Of a DNA stretch of 64,000 nucleotides, positions 26,701 through 37,139 are shown piece by piece. Origin of the DNA: Solenopsis invicta (Eukaryota; Arthropoda; Insecta; Hymenoptera; Formicidae). Each line of letters opens with the position of its first letter. Within the stretch, counting starts at the first letter, position 1. Made by a program: the position numbers and the translations under genes. The notes beneath the pieces were generated by a model. That model was not told the origin of the DNA. It saw only the letters and a list, made by a program, of their open reading frames with translations, and searched no databases. Location: NCBI RefSeq assembly GCF_016802725.1, contig NC_052672.1, positions 13,588,710 to 13,652,709 of the forward strand. The letters run 5' to 3'.

Positions 26701-27901
26701 TACACACAGACTTAATCCCGCGCACAAATAAAATAGTTAAACTTGAACTGCGGTATTTTTAATTTGATGACCCGTCAGAGACAGGTATATAAAGAACTTG
26801 CCCCAGTATTTACTGCTATATATTTTCATTGTCTCTTTTTAGTCTTTCTCTTATTTTATTGATCGTAGCTTTTTCCGCAGATGAAAGCTACGATCGTAGT
26901 ATTCGTATCGTGTTTTACATTTTACACTCTTTTATCTCAATAACAAAACTAAATTTTAATTGTAGAAAATTTTAAAATTAAAAATTATTCTCTCTATTTT
27001 GTATAAAAATGAGGATTTTTTTGAGTAATAATTATGTGTTGAGAAACAGATTAGTAAAATAATGTAAATAATATATATAATGTAAATCAACAGAACAAAC
27101 AAAACAAAGAAGCTTAAAACTTCTTTCAATATTTAGGGAAAAATACTTGTTACACTGTTTTTAATAATTACAAGCGTACACAGTAATTGTGATCTTTAGG
27201 CAATAACAATATCAAAGAAGGTGCGTATATGGAGTAGCTGCGATTAATGCGAAATACTATCGTTATGTATTCAGTGTGGCATGTCGTTCACCTCCGCGGA
27301 TCCTTAGGTGTAACTTGAAGACTATACGCGTCTGTATTGCGAATACGTGTGTCATGTATCTTCTATGCTAGAGAGGAACGAGACGCGAGCAAGTTAGCAG
27401 GCATTGGAGTAGACGTTCTACGACATGCAAATCATATCACTGCCGTCTACTGTGCGTCTCTGTCAGAGCCGTGAGCGTGATATTATAACGGCGTACACGA
27501 ATATGTATAAGCTGCGACGTTGATCGAACTTAATTTCATTCATTATCGTGACGTGACGCGGAAGCGGTATACCGGACAGCTGTACGATTGCGAGAAAAAT
27601 CGGCGACGCGATAGTGTTTTAACGTAGACGTAAAAGTCACGCTATGACGTTGAATCGTATTTCAGATACCGTGATATCAACTTCGCAGATTTAAAAAGCT
27701 GTATCTCGACGGTTAATCAGAAGGCAATGCAATATTTCGTAGTATACTCTTTCTTAGACCGTGTATATTTTCTCGTTAAGCGAGACAGCATTCTTTAGAG
27801 CCTTTTAATAAAAGAAGAATGCTACCTTTTGGAAGAATGCTTCGCTTTTTTCAGCACTTTATTTTCATCGTTGAAAGAAACAGTATAGACTATATTATGT
27901 A
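23782..27901. other. Non-coding; CpG-rich block then long AT-rich stretch; no gene recognised
   Basis: CpG-rich at about 24040-24700 with GTTGTTGTTGCTG-like and GCCGCCGCC segments; open frames reach 113 codons on the minus strand (24053-24394) against overlapping plus-strand frames. From 24900 to 27200 the sequence is AT-rich, with frames of 98 codons or fewer. Two TATA-like words (24412-24419 and 26786-26794) lack supporting promoter features. Confidence 0.55.
26861..26895. repeat. Perfect 12-bp hairpin
   Basis: GATCGTAGCTTT (26861-26872) pairs with AAAGCTACGATC (26884-26895) across an 11-nt loop. It has the look of a snap-back duplication. No further symmetry outside the arms. Confidence 0.65.
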
Positions 27902-28115
27902 CACTGAGAAAAAAATTTGTTAAAAAAAAACTAAAATATTCAGTCCAATATCATCAACTAAACATTGGATTAATTCAATAATTATTCATAGTCGCACAAA
28001 AAAGATACAGTTCATTCATGTCAATTATTCAAATTTTTTAACCAAGATTTAATTAAATCAACTCAATAGTTGCACGTATCGGAAGTTTTTTAACAAAATT
28101 TTTTTTTAGTTTATG
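27902..28115. mobile_element. MITE with CACTGAGAAAAAA-type ends
   Basis: The left end CACTGAGAAAAAAATTTGTT and the reverse complement of the right end CATAAACTAAAAAAAAATTT match with a few differences and continue into GTTAAAAAA on both sides. TA flanks each end (27900-27901, 28116-28117). 214 bp, AT-rich, no coding capacity. The ends differ from those of copies A-D, so this is another family. Confidence 0.6.
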
Positions 28116-31100
28116 TACAAAACAACAGTTTTTCGAAATAAAATAATAATCCAATATATTAACCTATGTGGATAAACAATTAAATGCTGCTTTTTGGAAG
28201 CATTTCTGTAAGAGATTTTAATACATCATTTGTTATTCGAGATTTTTTTTCAATGAAGAGATATTTTACAATTTTTTTTTAGCTATATACTATCCTGTTT
28301 CGTCTGTGCCGATATCAATGCCGTCGCGTTCTGTTGAATGCGACGACGATGCCAAGATAGAAAGGTTTTTAAGTAATTGCACGTAGAATTCTCATCCATA
28401 AAAGCGGATGTTCCACGTTGGTGCATTTCTACGAAGGTCGGAAGGAGGACGCGTGGGAAGAGATATGCACGTCGCTGTAGTTATGAGTATTGCTCTCCCG
28501 CATTACGTCTGGTACAATATCTCTGATGGGGCGAAGTTTATTTACGGATTTTTTTTTTGCTGCAACAGTAATGGTACCAATGGATTTATTTGCATATGTC
28601 ATATCTATTTAGCGAGGAGACGGAGCAAGACGGAGCTCCGTTTCCTCGTTCGACTTCACAATGCCGGGCGTTTACCCACGACTGGCTGTACCTAATAAAA
28701 CGCGACGGTATGCCTGGCGTGGCGTGGAAGCCGCATACTGCCACTGTTCGTCTCGCGGTGCAGCCTGGCGATTATGTAAATGTTGCTCATGGAGGCGCAA
28801 CAGATGCCTCTCGCCGACTATCGCACCTCCGGTTCCCCCCTTTATCGCGACGGGATACGCCTACACCCTAATCCCAATATAGCGCCTTCAGCCGCGACGC
28901 TTCGCAGGATATTGTTTAGATCCTTCAACGAAATTCCTTAGAAATTCCGGAGAGTGCCGAGGCGATCCGCTCCTAACGCCGTGAGAAGGGTGCGAATTGA
29001 AAGGGAAACGATCGAGGCATTCTCCCGTAGTCGCGGAGCCCACCGTAGCCGCGCCGCCGCTGCGTCGTTACACACCGCGAAACTTGCCGAAACTTCGCGC
29101 GTACTTGTCTACCCGATAGATCGTGGTTCACGTGGCGCAACGATAAGCGCGTATCACGTACAGAGAGCGGTGTGCTGCGTGATTATCGAACACAGAAAGT
29201 TCTGTGGATCCTAATCAACGAGACTACGGTGTTGCGATGCAATCTCGATTGTCCTCGCGCGTTACACCTTACCTAGGAGCTACTTAGCTATGCCTTGAAA
29301 TCCGAGTTTCCCGCCGGGACACCCGTGAGTTCCCCTTGAGAGATCGGCGCCTTAACCGTTCCTAGGTCTGACGAATGATTATCGAGCATGCGAGAGAGAT
29401 TGGTGTACCGAGCGCACATTAGGTCACATTAATATATCGATTATAGGCACGCCGGTGTGCCATTATCGTGCATTAGCGCCTCCGATTCACGTTCTCGACG
29501 AACGCGATTAAGATAAAATATGCATCCGCTGTATTATGTATATTGCCAATAAGGAAAATCCCATGAATTGTGTATGATATACGTTCCACGTTAGGCCGAG
29601 GCGCTGTCGCCGATTACTCGTTCGTTGCTAACCGGCCGCACACACAAGCCTGTGGAGAAAAGAGAGCGGTGTCGCATCATGTGCGAGCACGAAGACAGAA
29701 CTACTCGTGTTACCTCGTGCGCATGATGTATTCTATAATGATAATGGATCCGGCCGAGATAAATAGCGCCAACAGCGTCTCGTAACAGCGAACAGGTCGA
29801 AGGCAGTATCGATATTATCTCGAGTATATAGGATAGGAAGGTGCGAGGTGTCGTTAATAACTGCCTCCTCCCTGAGGAATGCCAACTCGGTTTAATCATC
29901 GCAAGCCGCTAAGCGAGAAGAGCACGATGCGCTATTATATGGATCTTACGCACTATGCGTGCGCGTACCACTTCCACCAGTTATGCGCGTCAATATTCAT
30001 GACTGTGCCATAATGGTATGATAAACAGACCACCGGTGAATTTGCATATTAGTATCAATCACTCGGGATTTATTCGTACTTTTATCTCAATGCCATCGTC
30101 AAGAGATGGTATTTTAGTGATCGGAAGTTATCTGATAGTTAAAAGGACTATTCGGTCGATTAATTTGCATATTGGATTATCGTCGAGCAGCTCTCGCGCA
30201 TCTAAATGTGTAATTGCAGTTCGTTGTATCAATTTTATGTACATTACAAGAAACTTTTAAAAACTCTTGTATGTCTCTTGCATAAATTTATATAACTCTA
30301 AATGATAAAGTCAATAACGAATCTCGATTTATCAGCGCTGGAGAAAAATTGAAATAACTTTAATAGAAATATTTATTTATAGAATGTATCTATAAAAAAT
30401 ACGAATTGAAATATTTTGTGCAGCAAGTATAAAAAAAGCAAATAGTATTTAACATTTATATTATTTATGTGAAATAAGAGGCTTATTTTACATGTCGATA
30501 TCATGAATAAATAAGTAGTTTTTTTTTATTATTTATTTAGTATTTTTTATTTCTTAAGAGTAAACAGCTACTTAATTTTAATTTTATTATTTTCTATTTT
30601 ATACTCTCTTCAGAAATAGAAAACTAATACTAAAACTAATAATAGAAAACTATTTTTCCCAACACTATTTATAATCACATTACATTTATGCAACACTTTT
30701 TATGAACTGTTTAACTTTTGAAATTCTTCTTCATATGCTTGGAAATTGGCATACTTGGCTACTCTGATGAGTAAGAAATTAGCGTTGTGATCGAATGTAC
30801 ATATGCCAATTACCGGTGGCGCGTTCGTAATGAAAGAACACATCAATGTTCATGGCTTCGTGTTCCATAATAATATGGTAAATGGGCCCCATCACTTATG
30901 GCTTTACGAGCCGCGAAGTGCCAGCGCTTTAAGAGTGACATGATTACTTTTACGATGGTTGATGACCCATGCAGGACGAAGATGTTACGCTTCATGCGAA
31001 TTGATCGCATCGTATGGTTCAACTCATTGCGCGTGATTATGCGTTTCATCACGTGCGTGTTATAAACGGTCGGTGACATGAATAATTCTTTTCGATAAAT

Positions 31101-33118
31101 AAAAATATGTTGTTCCGATAAATTATGTTATCGCTGTCACACAAATACCATAAATAAAGAATATGTAAATGAGAGAAAATACTTTAGTATAATCTCTTTT
31201 TGCCAACATAAGACACATTTTATGTTTAAAACTCAACTTCACAGAGATTCGCGAAAGAGAGTTTCTATAGCCAGATTTATTGAGTTCTCAAGAATTAAAA
31301 CGGTTGGTTTTTATGATACATTTTTGAACGAAGAGACAAGCCTATAATTTTTATAATTCGTTTTATTAAAGAGACATTCTTATGGGACATCCATTACTTT
31401 ACCGGATGTATCCCTCCCAAGTTTATCAACTTTACTTTAAGCAAGATTAATTTAGTCTGCTCGATATACTACTTTTTTCGTCCACGGGGAGTTGGATTTG
31501 CCCTCTCGTTATTTTGAACCTGAGTGCCCTGGTACCTCATGGGGAGGATAACGCGACTCGGCAAAGCCACAGCTATTTATTATACGTTGGAAGTCACCGG
31601 CGGGGCCCCAGGTTGCACACGATAATGCTCCCAATGCACTGATGACTCATTCAGGAAGCCTCAGATGGTGTCGAGCCTGTTTCGTACGTTTCGCCGATCA
31701 CGCCGCAAATACGGCGGCGGTCGTTTCGCTCGATGAAAAAAATGATACGGCTATTATTCAGAAAGCCGTTAGTTTGCGAAGTAAATACTAGAGATCGTTG
31801 AATTATACTTTCTTCTCCCGGGGATATCAGCTTCTATATTTCTATTTATCCAGCGTTAACGAGGCATTACCCTCGAATGTTCGATTAATAATTTTATTAT
31901 TTATATATGTAATTGCGACGGTATTTGATAATACATATTTTACATTTTTCCGATTTACTTTCAATTAAATGGATCTCTTAGTTTTTAAATAAAAACGAGC
32001 GTGACGTAAAATTGATTTGCGAAATGGCTTTCAAGAAAACCAGTATCAAAAAAAGACCTAGGTTACATGTTAACGGTCAAAAACACCCGTGGAGCAATAA
32101 AATGAACTATCTGTCGAGTTATTCTCAGAAAATAATGTTGAGAAGATGGCCTTTCGGTTACAGCAACGTGGCAACCTTTGTTTCTCGCGATTGGATCGAT
32201 TTTGTCGGTTTCCTTCCTTTTTCGTATACCCCGAGGCCTTTAAAGATACAGGTGAAAAGCAACAATTTTTCCGAGTTTTCGCGAAACACCAGACGACAGT
32301 TCGTTCTCTCAACAGTGAGAGGAAAGGCAAGTGAGGCCGATGGTAATGGAGAAAGGTAAAAAAGAGAAGCACCATCGGTACATTCTTTGACAAGCCAGGT
32401 GATAATGAATTATTCAATCGGATAATCACAGCCGTGTCGCGATTGCGAATCAGTCACGCAGTCGGCGTGAATGTGTGAGTAAAAACGTCTTTGCGTACGA
32501 ACAAGTCATCGAAGCGACCTACGAGAGAGGCATTCTCTCATTGCCTGATCATTAGTATTTCGAACATGCACCTAATGACTACCATTTAGCGATTACTAAT
32601 TCGCTATTGACCTTGGTTAATTAAAGACTCTTATATCCTTGTCAAAGATTTAATGTCTGAGTTTAAAAGATTATGATTTAATTTATGTTAGTATGCATTA
32701 TTGACAATTTAGCACATCGCAACTTGAAGACGTACTTAAAGTTTCTAAATTCTTTCTTTTTAAAGTTTCTAAATTCATGGGAGAAATCTTTTTTAAATAT
32801 TTTTACACGCGGAAAATACCTTTTTTCAATATTTCTTCTATTTAAATTTAAATATGTTAGATTTTAATATAGTCGAGAGAGAATTTGCGCAAATGTTAAA
32901 AATAATGAATATTGCGTTACATAGACTTGATATGCACTGCATCACATTACTTTATACCGAAATATAACATTTGAGGTAAAAGTACATACGCATAATTCCA
33001 TTGCTTAATGAAAAAAAAAAAGTTTTCCCGGGGAAGTGTCATTAGTACATAACTCACATGCGTCGGTTCCGTCTTTACAGCATCGTTACACCGTCTACCG
33101 GTTTTTATGACACCTTTT
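28116..33118. other. Non-coding; no gene recognised
   Basis: CpG-rich at 28600-29200 (frames up to 95 codons, overlapping), mixed to 30300, AT-rich 30300-30720, then mixed. Open frames at 32012-32429 reach 115 and 119 codons, but on opposite strands over the same bases. A degraded repeat related to 27818-27840 lies at 28183-28203. Confidence 0.55.
32736..32776. repeat. Short tandem duplication, period 24 bp
   Basis: TTAAAGTTTCTAAATTC occurs at 32736-32752 and again at 32760-32776. This is a perfect 17-bp repeat with a 7-bp spacer. Confidence 0.75.
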
Positions 33119-33188
33119 GAGCATTACCACGTAATGTCGTAAACATGCAGCAGGTCCTCGCGCTCGTAAAACGACCAATTGACACGAG
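33119..33188. other. Palindrome-centred block related to 37070-37139
   Basis: The core CATTACCACGTAATG (33122-33136) is a near-palindrome. Aligned in direct orientation without gaps to 37070-37139, about 42 of 68 bases agree, concentrated in the core and in the GTAAAAC segment. In inverted orientation the core plus CATAAAA and CCTCNTCG words also align with gaps, consistent with the inverted exon-like pair. The orientation of the relationship is therefore ambiguous. It could be a duplicated regulatory element; ATTA/TAAT half-sites fit homeodomain binding, by inference. Confidence 0.45.
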
Positions 33189-33539
33189 GAGGCATAAACA
33201 ACCTTCATCATGGACAATGCCACGATGATGAGAGAAATGTATTTCTTCCAGAGTGTGTTTTATTTCTTTTATTACGACTAGATCTGATATTTTGTGTCAA
33301 GTATACTTTTACATCAAGCACGTTATATGTCGAGCAAACTAGCGTGTCAATGGAAATGTTAATAGAATTATATGTATTGTACATATTTTATATAAGTTAA
33401 TAAGACATAAAATTATTTCAACATTTAATTTTACGAGCGAGAAAAGCCGATTTTACGTCACCATTTTATGTCCTGCGTTCACGCGCGATTTATTACTTCT
33501 CGAAACGCATTGTAAGATAAGTATTAATTTCTCACTCAC

Positions 33540-33577
33540 CGATGATGCGCAGCAGCGGAGTTTTCAGCGACGTCGAC
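33540..33577 (-). other. Exon-like segment (38 nt) with splice borders, inverted homologue of 36865-36905
   Basis: Read on the minus strand, a pyrimidine-rich TTTCTGTTTTACAG at 33578-33591 is followed by 38 bases and then G|GTGAGTGAG. The segment shares TCCGCTGCTGCGCATC exactly with the plus-strand segment at 36865-36905, and the likeness continues past the donor (GTGAGT, then TTATCTTACAAT at 33509-33520). Length differs from the partner by 3 nt, so frame is conserved overall. Of the three frames, only the one starting at the first base is open in both (here VDVAENSAAAHHR); the other two have a stop in one partner or the other. I do not recognise a protein. It could be a coding microexon, a 5' UTR or lncRNA exon, or a duplicated non-coding element with chance splice-like borders. 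Confidence 0.45.
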
Positions 33578-33780
33578 CTGTAAAACAGAAATCAATATAA
33601 TTTACGTCATTATAAGAGCGTCCGCAGTAATTAATATTGCAAAAACCGATTACGTTACATTCATTTTTATTCATCTTTTTCAAGCACAAATTATTACTGA
33701 AATAATTATATATTTTTACAAAAATCTCCATTATCGATATATCTAAATTTTTCAAAAATTCGACGAACGACTCCTCTTAC

Positions 33781-35686
33781 AGTAATTTAATTTATAAATC
33801 ATGTACTCGTTTATCTCGTGATTGCTCCGCCGTTTCCTGGTGCCTCCCCCAGGTCCTCCTTCTTTTCTCTTGTTTCTACTTGTTGCTTTTTTATGGCACT
33901 TCACTACTTATGGTTAACAATAATCACCGCGATAATCACGACAATCGCGCAACATCCTGGACGGCACTCCCGTGTACAACGCGAAACATTATATTGCGAA
34001 ACGACGAAAGCGTTATTCGCATCACCCGTTACGCACGATGTCGTCAGAGAAGTTAACTCGGCAGACGACGAACCTCGAGCACCAGGGAATCGCGCGAACA
34101 CCCGCACGCCGCGCCGCGCGGCGTAACATAACCTCTCGACCGGTCGCGGCCGGTCGTGCTAATACACAACACGTGCGTCTCCGGACGATTATTATTTCCG
34201 CGTTCTCACGCGTTGATAAACATACGAATTGAGACCGTAAACAAACACCAGCGAATCGTAGAATGCGATCGACCGACATGCGATGAATCACTGACGCCGT
34301 CGCTCGCGCGAGCTTTGGTCGAACGATATCTCACGAACGGAGTTTCGCGAATTAGCAAGTTGCTGGTACACTTGTGAATACGGCGGTAATCACCTTGATA
34401 ACAACATTTCCGAAGTGCGCGATGCACAGTTTATTATGTCGCGACAACGGGAAATTAACGCGAAACGGTAAGCGAGCTGCGAATCTGCGAGCTGCTTCAC
34501 TCGGCATCCGACGGCAATGACGTTGGCCGCGAACGACTCTCGAATAATGGGGAACGCTCGGACAACTTCACGCGATACATAACCGTGGAGCCGTTAGGCT
34601 GGTTGGCCGCATCCGTTGCTAACGCGTACCACCTGTTCGTCTCCGGAAGACTATTATGTCTGCGTTCTCACGTACGCTGATAAACGTACAAATTACGACT
34701 GAAAACAAACACCCGTGGATCGAAAAATGCGATCGACCGACGGCCGACGGATCACTGATGCCGTGGCTCGCATGACGAGCTTCGGTCTAACTCGCGGTCT
34801 AACAACAGATTTCCGGTACTGGTGTGTACGACGCTAATTGATATAAAATCCGCACGGCACCTTGCAAGATGCTTCGATGTCGACCGACGCACAGTTTAAT
34901 AGCGCCATTAGCAATCAATGCGGTCATGTTCACGCGACTAGCGCGACTCTCTAGTAACAGTAGTAACTAGGCGTCTGCTTACAATTAGTGGGGGGTCGCG
35001 CTAGTCGCGTGAAGATGACCGCGCTGATTGCTAATGGCGTTAATAAACTGTGCGTCGGTCGACATTGGAAGCATCGTGTACCAGCAATCTGTTGTTAGAC
35101 CGCGAGTTTCGTGAGAGTCCATTCGACGGAAGCTCGTCGTGCGAGCGACGGCTGATGGCATCGATGATCCGTCGCCCGTCGGTAAATCGCATTCTTCGAT
35201 CCGCGGGTGTTTATTTACGGTCTTAATTCGTATGTTTATCAGCGTACGTAAGAACGCGGACATAATAATCGTCCGGAGACACGCGTGTTGTGTGCGTTGC
35301 GACAGCGGGTCAACCGGTCGAGAGGTTATGTTTCGCCGCGCGGCGCAGCCTGCGGGTGATCGCGCGATCTCCTAGTGCTCGAGATTCGTCGTCCGTCGCT
35401 TTAACTTCCCCGACGGCGTCGCGGGTGGATGCGAATAACGTTTTCGTCGTTTCGCGTTAACTTCCCGTTGTCGCAATGTAATGAACAGTGCGTCGTGCAC
35501 GAAGAGCTGTCCAGGATGTCGCGCAATCGTCGAGGTGATTATTGTTAAGTAGTAGTGTTTTCGTGAGTGCCGTAAAAAAAGAACAAGCAGAAACAAAGGA
35601 GGAAAAGGAGGAGGACTTGGATGGCACCAAGCAACGGCGGAGCAATCACGAGGTAAAGGAGTACATGCTTTAGAAATTAAATTACT
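33781..35686. mobile_element. Foldback element with long unequal inverted arms
   Basis: The left arm is 33781-34947 (about 1167 bp), the right arm 34995-35686 (692 bp), and the loop 34948-34994 (47 bp). Outer ends begin AGTAATTTAATTT and share CATGTACTC and CTCGTGATTGCTCCGCCG a few bases in. Inner ends share CACGCGACTAGCGCGAC. Arms are diverged (by eye about 80-85% alike) and CpG-rich. The left arm is longer because it holds a second copy of an internal segment. Frames up to 102 codons occur in both arms as mirror images and show no transposase motif. Flanks (CTCTTAC on the left, TTATTATTA on the right) give no convincing target duplication. It could be a foldback-type or long-TIR (MULE-like) non-autonomous transposon, or an old inverted duplication. 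Confidence 0.8.
33972..34930 (+). repeat. Two internal units of about 460 bp in the foldback left arm
   Basis: Unit 1 (about 33972-34423) and unit 2 (about 34424-34905) share, in order, the words GACAACGGGAAATTAACGCG or relatives, TCTCCGGA.GA.TATTAT, ACGCTGATAAAC.TAC, GCGATCGACCGAC and GCACAGTTTA. The TCTCCGGA word at 34178 recurs at 34640, giving a 462-bp period. A third copy lies inverted in the right arm (about 35030-35490) and appears closer to unit 2 near the loop. Unit 2 also holds a unique stretch at about 34470-34600. The layout suggests growth by unequal exchange or partial duplication. Confidence 0.7.
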
Positions 35687-36300
35687 TTATTATTAATTTT
35701 ATTATTTTTAATTGAATAAATTTTGCAGTTTAAGTTATATCCTCTTTTTCTAGTCAAGTTGAATTTTTTTTCTCACTGCATTACTTTTTTCAGAATTAAG
35801 TTAAATGTCGCATCCCAGTAACCAAACATGTAAAATAGACATAAAAGTTATTGAACTTTTATAAGAATTTATGATATAAAATAATTTAACTAGATTATTA
35901 ACTGAAATATGAAATATATGATGGTATTAACAAAGATATGAAAAATTTTTTAATTATTTAAATATTATTTTAAAGATAGTAAAAATTTTTAAAGGATCTA
36001 AATAAACCAATACATCCGTACATTTTAAAATACTTTTAATGATCTAAATACTTGTCTTTATGTTATACAATAAGTATGAAATATCTAACGAATACATAAT
36101 TCTTCTTACAAAAATTCAAGAACATCAAAATTTGAGTGCTAACTTTGTCCTATTACAAATAACATTTTTATTGTTAATTTTTATTCTTCAAATACTTAAA
36201 ATAATCTAACTTTTAAATATTTTTAATCACTTAAAGATTAGAATTAAATTTTAATGTTATAAAAGACCATGTTTAAAATTAATAGTAAAAAGTTTCTATT
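35687..36300. other. AT-rich non-coding DNA; nothing recognised
   Basis: Strongly AT-rich from the foldback edge to the next MITE. No open frame of note, no hairpins beyond low complexity. Confidence 0.65.
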
Positions 36301-36528
36301 CACAGGAAGAACGGTTTTGCTGAACTATCTAAAAAAGTTAGATACAGATCTAAAAATAATTTTGTTAAGCCATCAAACTGGAATTGCTGAAATGTCAAAA
36401 TTTTTTGTAACATTGCTCATCATGCTTGAACATCCATCGTGATTATTTTGATGATTCGATAAAATTCTATTCACAGATCTGTGTCCAGTGAAATATTTAA
36501 ATACTTCAACAAAGTTGTTATTCCTGTG
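36301..36528. mobile_element. Palindromic MITE, copy C
   Basis: The left end CACAGGAAGAACGGTTTTGC and the reverse complement of the right end CACAGGAATAACAACTTTGT form the terminal inverted repeat, 228 bp in all. The inner arms contain AGATCTAAAAATAATTTTGT and, further on, AAATTCTATTCACAGATCTG. Central words ACATTGCTCATCATGCTTGA match copies A and D. The minus-strand open frame at 36373-36564 shares the start MMSN with the one in copy A only because both read the same element. TA flanks are not intact. Confidence 0.7.
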
Positions 36529-36864
36529 TTTAAGTGTTTTGATATGTTTGATCGGTGGGGACATTTACCTCAATTACTCGTGTTATTTAATTGTTTTTTG
36601 CTTATTTGAATCGCTTATTTCGAATGATTCATACAAGTACCCGAAAAATTTGTACAAGTAATAAAAAAGAAACTTATGACTTTCTACGAAAGCACTTTTA
36701 CGCTCGCAAGTAAATTTATTTGTGGAAATTAATCTTTCACTCAATATCTATACTTTTGCAAGACAAATATTATACTTTCGTGATGCATAAAGAATTATTA
36801 GTTTTTTAAAATGTTAATTGTGTTGTTCGAACGCTAATCGAGATTTTGTATTTGTGTGTTGCAG

Positions 36865-36905
36865 ATCAACGTAGCGTTACAATTCCGCTGCTGCGCATCG
36901 CGTCG
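36865..36905 (+). other. Exon-like segment (41 nt) with splice borders, inverted homologue of 33540-33577
   Basis: TTTGTATTTGTGTGTTGCAG (36845-36864) is a good acceptor and TCG|GTGAGT a good donor. The segment and about 30 bases beyond the donor resemble the minus-strand segment 3.3 kb to the left; TTATCTTACAAT recurs at 36923-36934. The frame starting at the first base reads INVALQFRCCASR and is the only one open in both partners. A frame offset by two bases is open here (QRSVTIPLLRIAS) but is closed by TGA in the partner. Both splice borders and sequence being kept between two copies is more than chance would give, but no flanking exon of the same gene is recognisable in the window. Confidence 0.45.
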
Positions 36906-37069
36906 GTGAGTAAAATTGACGTTTATCTTACAATAAGACGAGTCTCGAAAGGATTAAATCAGAGTGGGATTTGCGAAACGACGCGGCGTAGCCCATGGCT
37001 GTTTGTCCACACCTTTCGGGGCTTCCGTATAAGCATTAAACGCCTCTTCGCGGCTTTAACGGACCCTCG

Positions 37070-37139
37070 TCGCATTACCGGGTAATGTTGTAAGCGCGCG
37101 GTGTACTTCTGCGGTCATAAAACAGGCGGTCGGTACGAG
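37070..37139. other. Palindrome-centred block related to 33119-33188
   Basis: The core CATTACCGGGTAATG (37073-37087) is a perfect palindrome around one central base. It is followed by GCGGTCATAAAACAGGCGG. The word CATAAAAC resembles posterior-Hox or Caudal-type sites, by established motif knowledge; function here is inference. It lies 165 bp downstream of the exon-like segment and just before a CpG-rich block. Confidence 0.45.

Noticed and set aside
33818..35645. Related frames on opposite strands at 33818-34126 and 35372-35645
   Set aside because: They mirror each other because they sit in the two arms of the foldback element.
15365..36564. Minus-strand frames at 15365-15565 and 36373-36564 with similar starts (MMSN...), looking like a gene family
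   Set aside because: Both frames are readings of the same palindromic MITE family and are short, with no protein motif.
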